DNA of 5,780 bases from Treponemataceae bacterium (GTDB lineage Bacteria > Spirochaetota > Spirochaetia > Treponematales > Treponemataceae). Where the stretch lies: contig JAILRX010000014.1 of the NCBI GenBank assembly GCA_024697985.1, forward strand, positions 1 through 5,780, written 5' to 3'. Positions 5,640 to 5,780 of the stretch are shown in pieces. The notes under the pieces were generated by a model. The model was not told where the DNA came from and made no database searches. It was given only the letters and a program-made list of their open reading frames with translations. A program made the translations under genes and the position numbers. The first letter of the stretch is position 1. Each line of letters starts with the position of its first letter.

Positions 5640-5780
5640 AATCAATTAAAAAAGGACGACAAAAATGAAAAAGGTAATATCAATTTTAACTAGTTTGATT
5701 TTTGTCGTCCTTTTTTAATTGATTTTAGCGGCTTATCATAAAATCGGCTGAAATAGGAGCCTTGGCAGGTTTCTTTTCAA
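5584..5780. repeat. Perfect 83-bp inverted repeat with 31-nt spacer at the window end
   Basis: Bases 5584-5666 are the exact reverse complement of 5698-5780; the spacer is 5667-5697. The left arm holds the last 18 codons plus stop of the secreted-protein gene, the 25-bp gap with a ribosome site, and the first two bases of the next ATG. The right arm runs to the final base, so its full length is unseen. Long, perfect arms that include coding sequence argue against a terminator. They fit a fold-back chimera at a contig end, or a real inverted duplication. Confidence 0.95.
5665..5718 (+). CDS. Start of a further secreted protein, cut off by the inverted repeat
   Basis: AAGGA (5652-5656) lies eight bases before an ATG at 5665 that reads MKKVISILTSLIFVVLF and then stops. 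Two lysines followed by an unbroken hydrophobic run are the start of a signal peptide, not a complete protein. The last codons and the stop lie in the inverted copy of the upstream sequence (from 5698), so only about MKKVISILTSL is certain to be original gene sequence. I interpret it as the third gene of the thrH operon, truncated by the fold-back. A 25-bp gap separates it from the preceding gene. Confidence 0.55.
   Translation: MKKVISILTSLIFVVLF

Noticed and set aside
5650..5716. Rho-independent terminator: GGACGAC/GTCGTCC stem followed by a T run
   Set aside because: The stem is only the inner part of an 83-bp perfect palindrome that includes coding sequence and a start codon, so the T run is simply the complement of the A run before the ribosome site.

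Overview
The window looks like chromosomal DNA of an anaerobic, fairly AT-rich bacterium. The feel of the proteins (a large 6-TM hybrid kinase with an HPt and an extra C-terminal tail, a degenerate/true double receiver, short secreted proteins in series) suggests a Treponema-like spirochaete. That assignment is an impression, not a database result.

Layout: (1) hypB, the GTPase of [NiFe]-hydrogenase nickel insertion, lies on the minus strand at 1-675 and ends exactly at the left edge. It reads from a textbook promoter (TTGACA-17-TATAAT) with a perfect 13-bp palindrome over the predicted transcription start. (2) Divergently, a two-gene phosphorelay operon runs on the plus strand: a stand-alone response regulator (856-1641) made of a degenerate receiver plus an intact receiver, followed with no gap by a 900-residue membrane hybrid histidine kinase (1642-4344) with 6 predicted TM segments, HisKA, HATPase, receiver, HPt and a helical tail. 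The regulator's promoter ends 7 bases before its ATG, so its mRNA is probably leaderless. (3) After a 159-bp gap containing a 12-bp direct repeat and a good promoter comes a second operon: thrH (phosphoserine phosphatase/homoserine phosphotransferase, 4504-5106), a small secreted protein of unknown function (5121-5639), and the start of another signal-peptide gene (from 5665).

Working model: the kinase senses an unknown signal through its membrane domain and passes phosphate H228 -> D561 -> H752 (all in one protein) -> D192 of the response regulator, which has no DNA-binding domain and so probably acts through protein contacts. thrH would supply serine. Its link to the secreted proteins is only co-transcription.

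The right end is abnormal: 5584-5666 is repeated as an exact 83-bp reverse complement at 5698-5780, with a 31-nt spacer, running to the last base. It copies the 3' end of the secreted gene and cuts off the next gene inside its signal peptide. A fold-back artefact at a contig end is the likeliest explanation; a true inverted duplication is the alternative.

I found no clearly undescribed system. The points most worth a second look are the end palindrome, the hypB operator-like palindrome, the leaderless regulator, the pseudoreceiver, and an in-frame 30-bp minisatellite inside the kinase's receiver domain.
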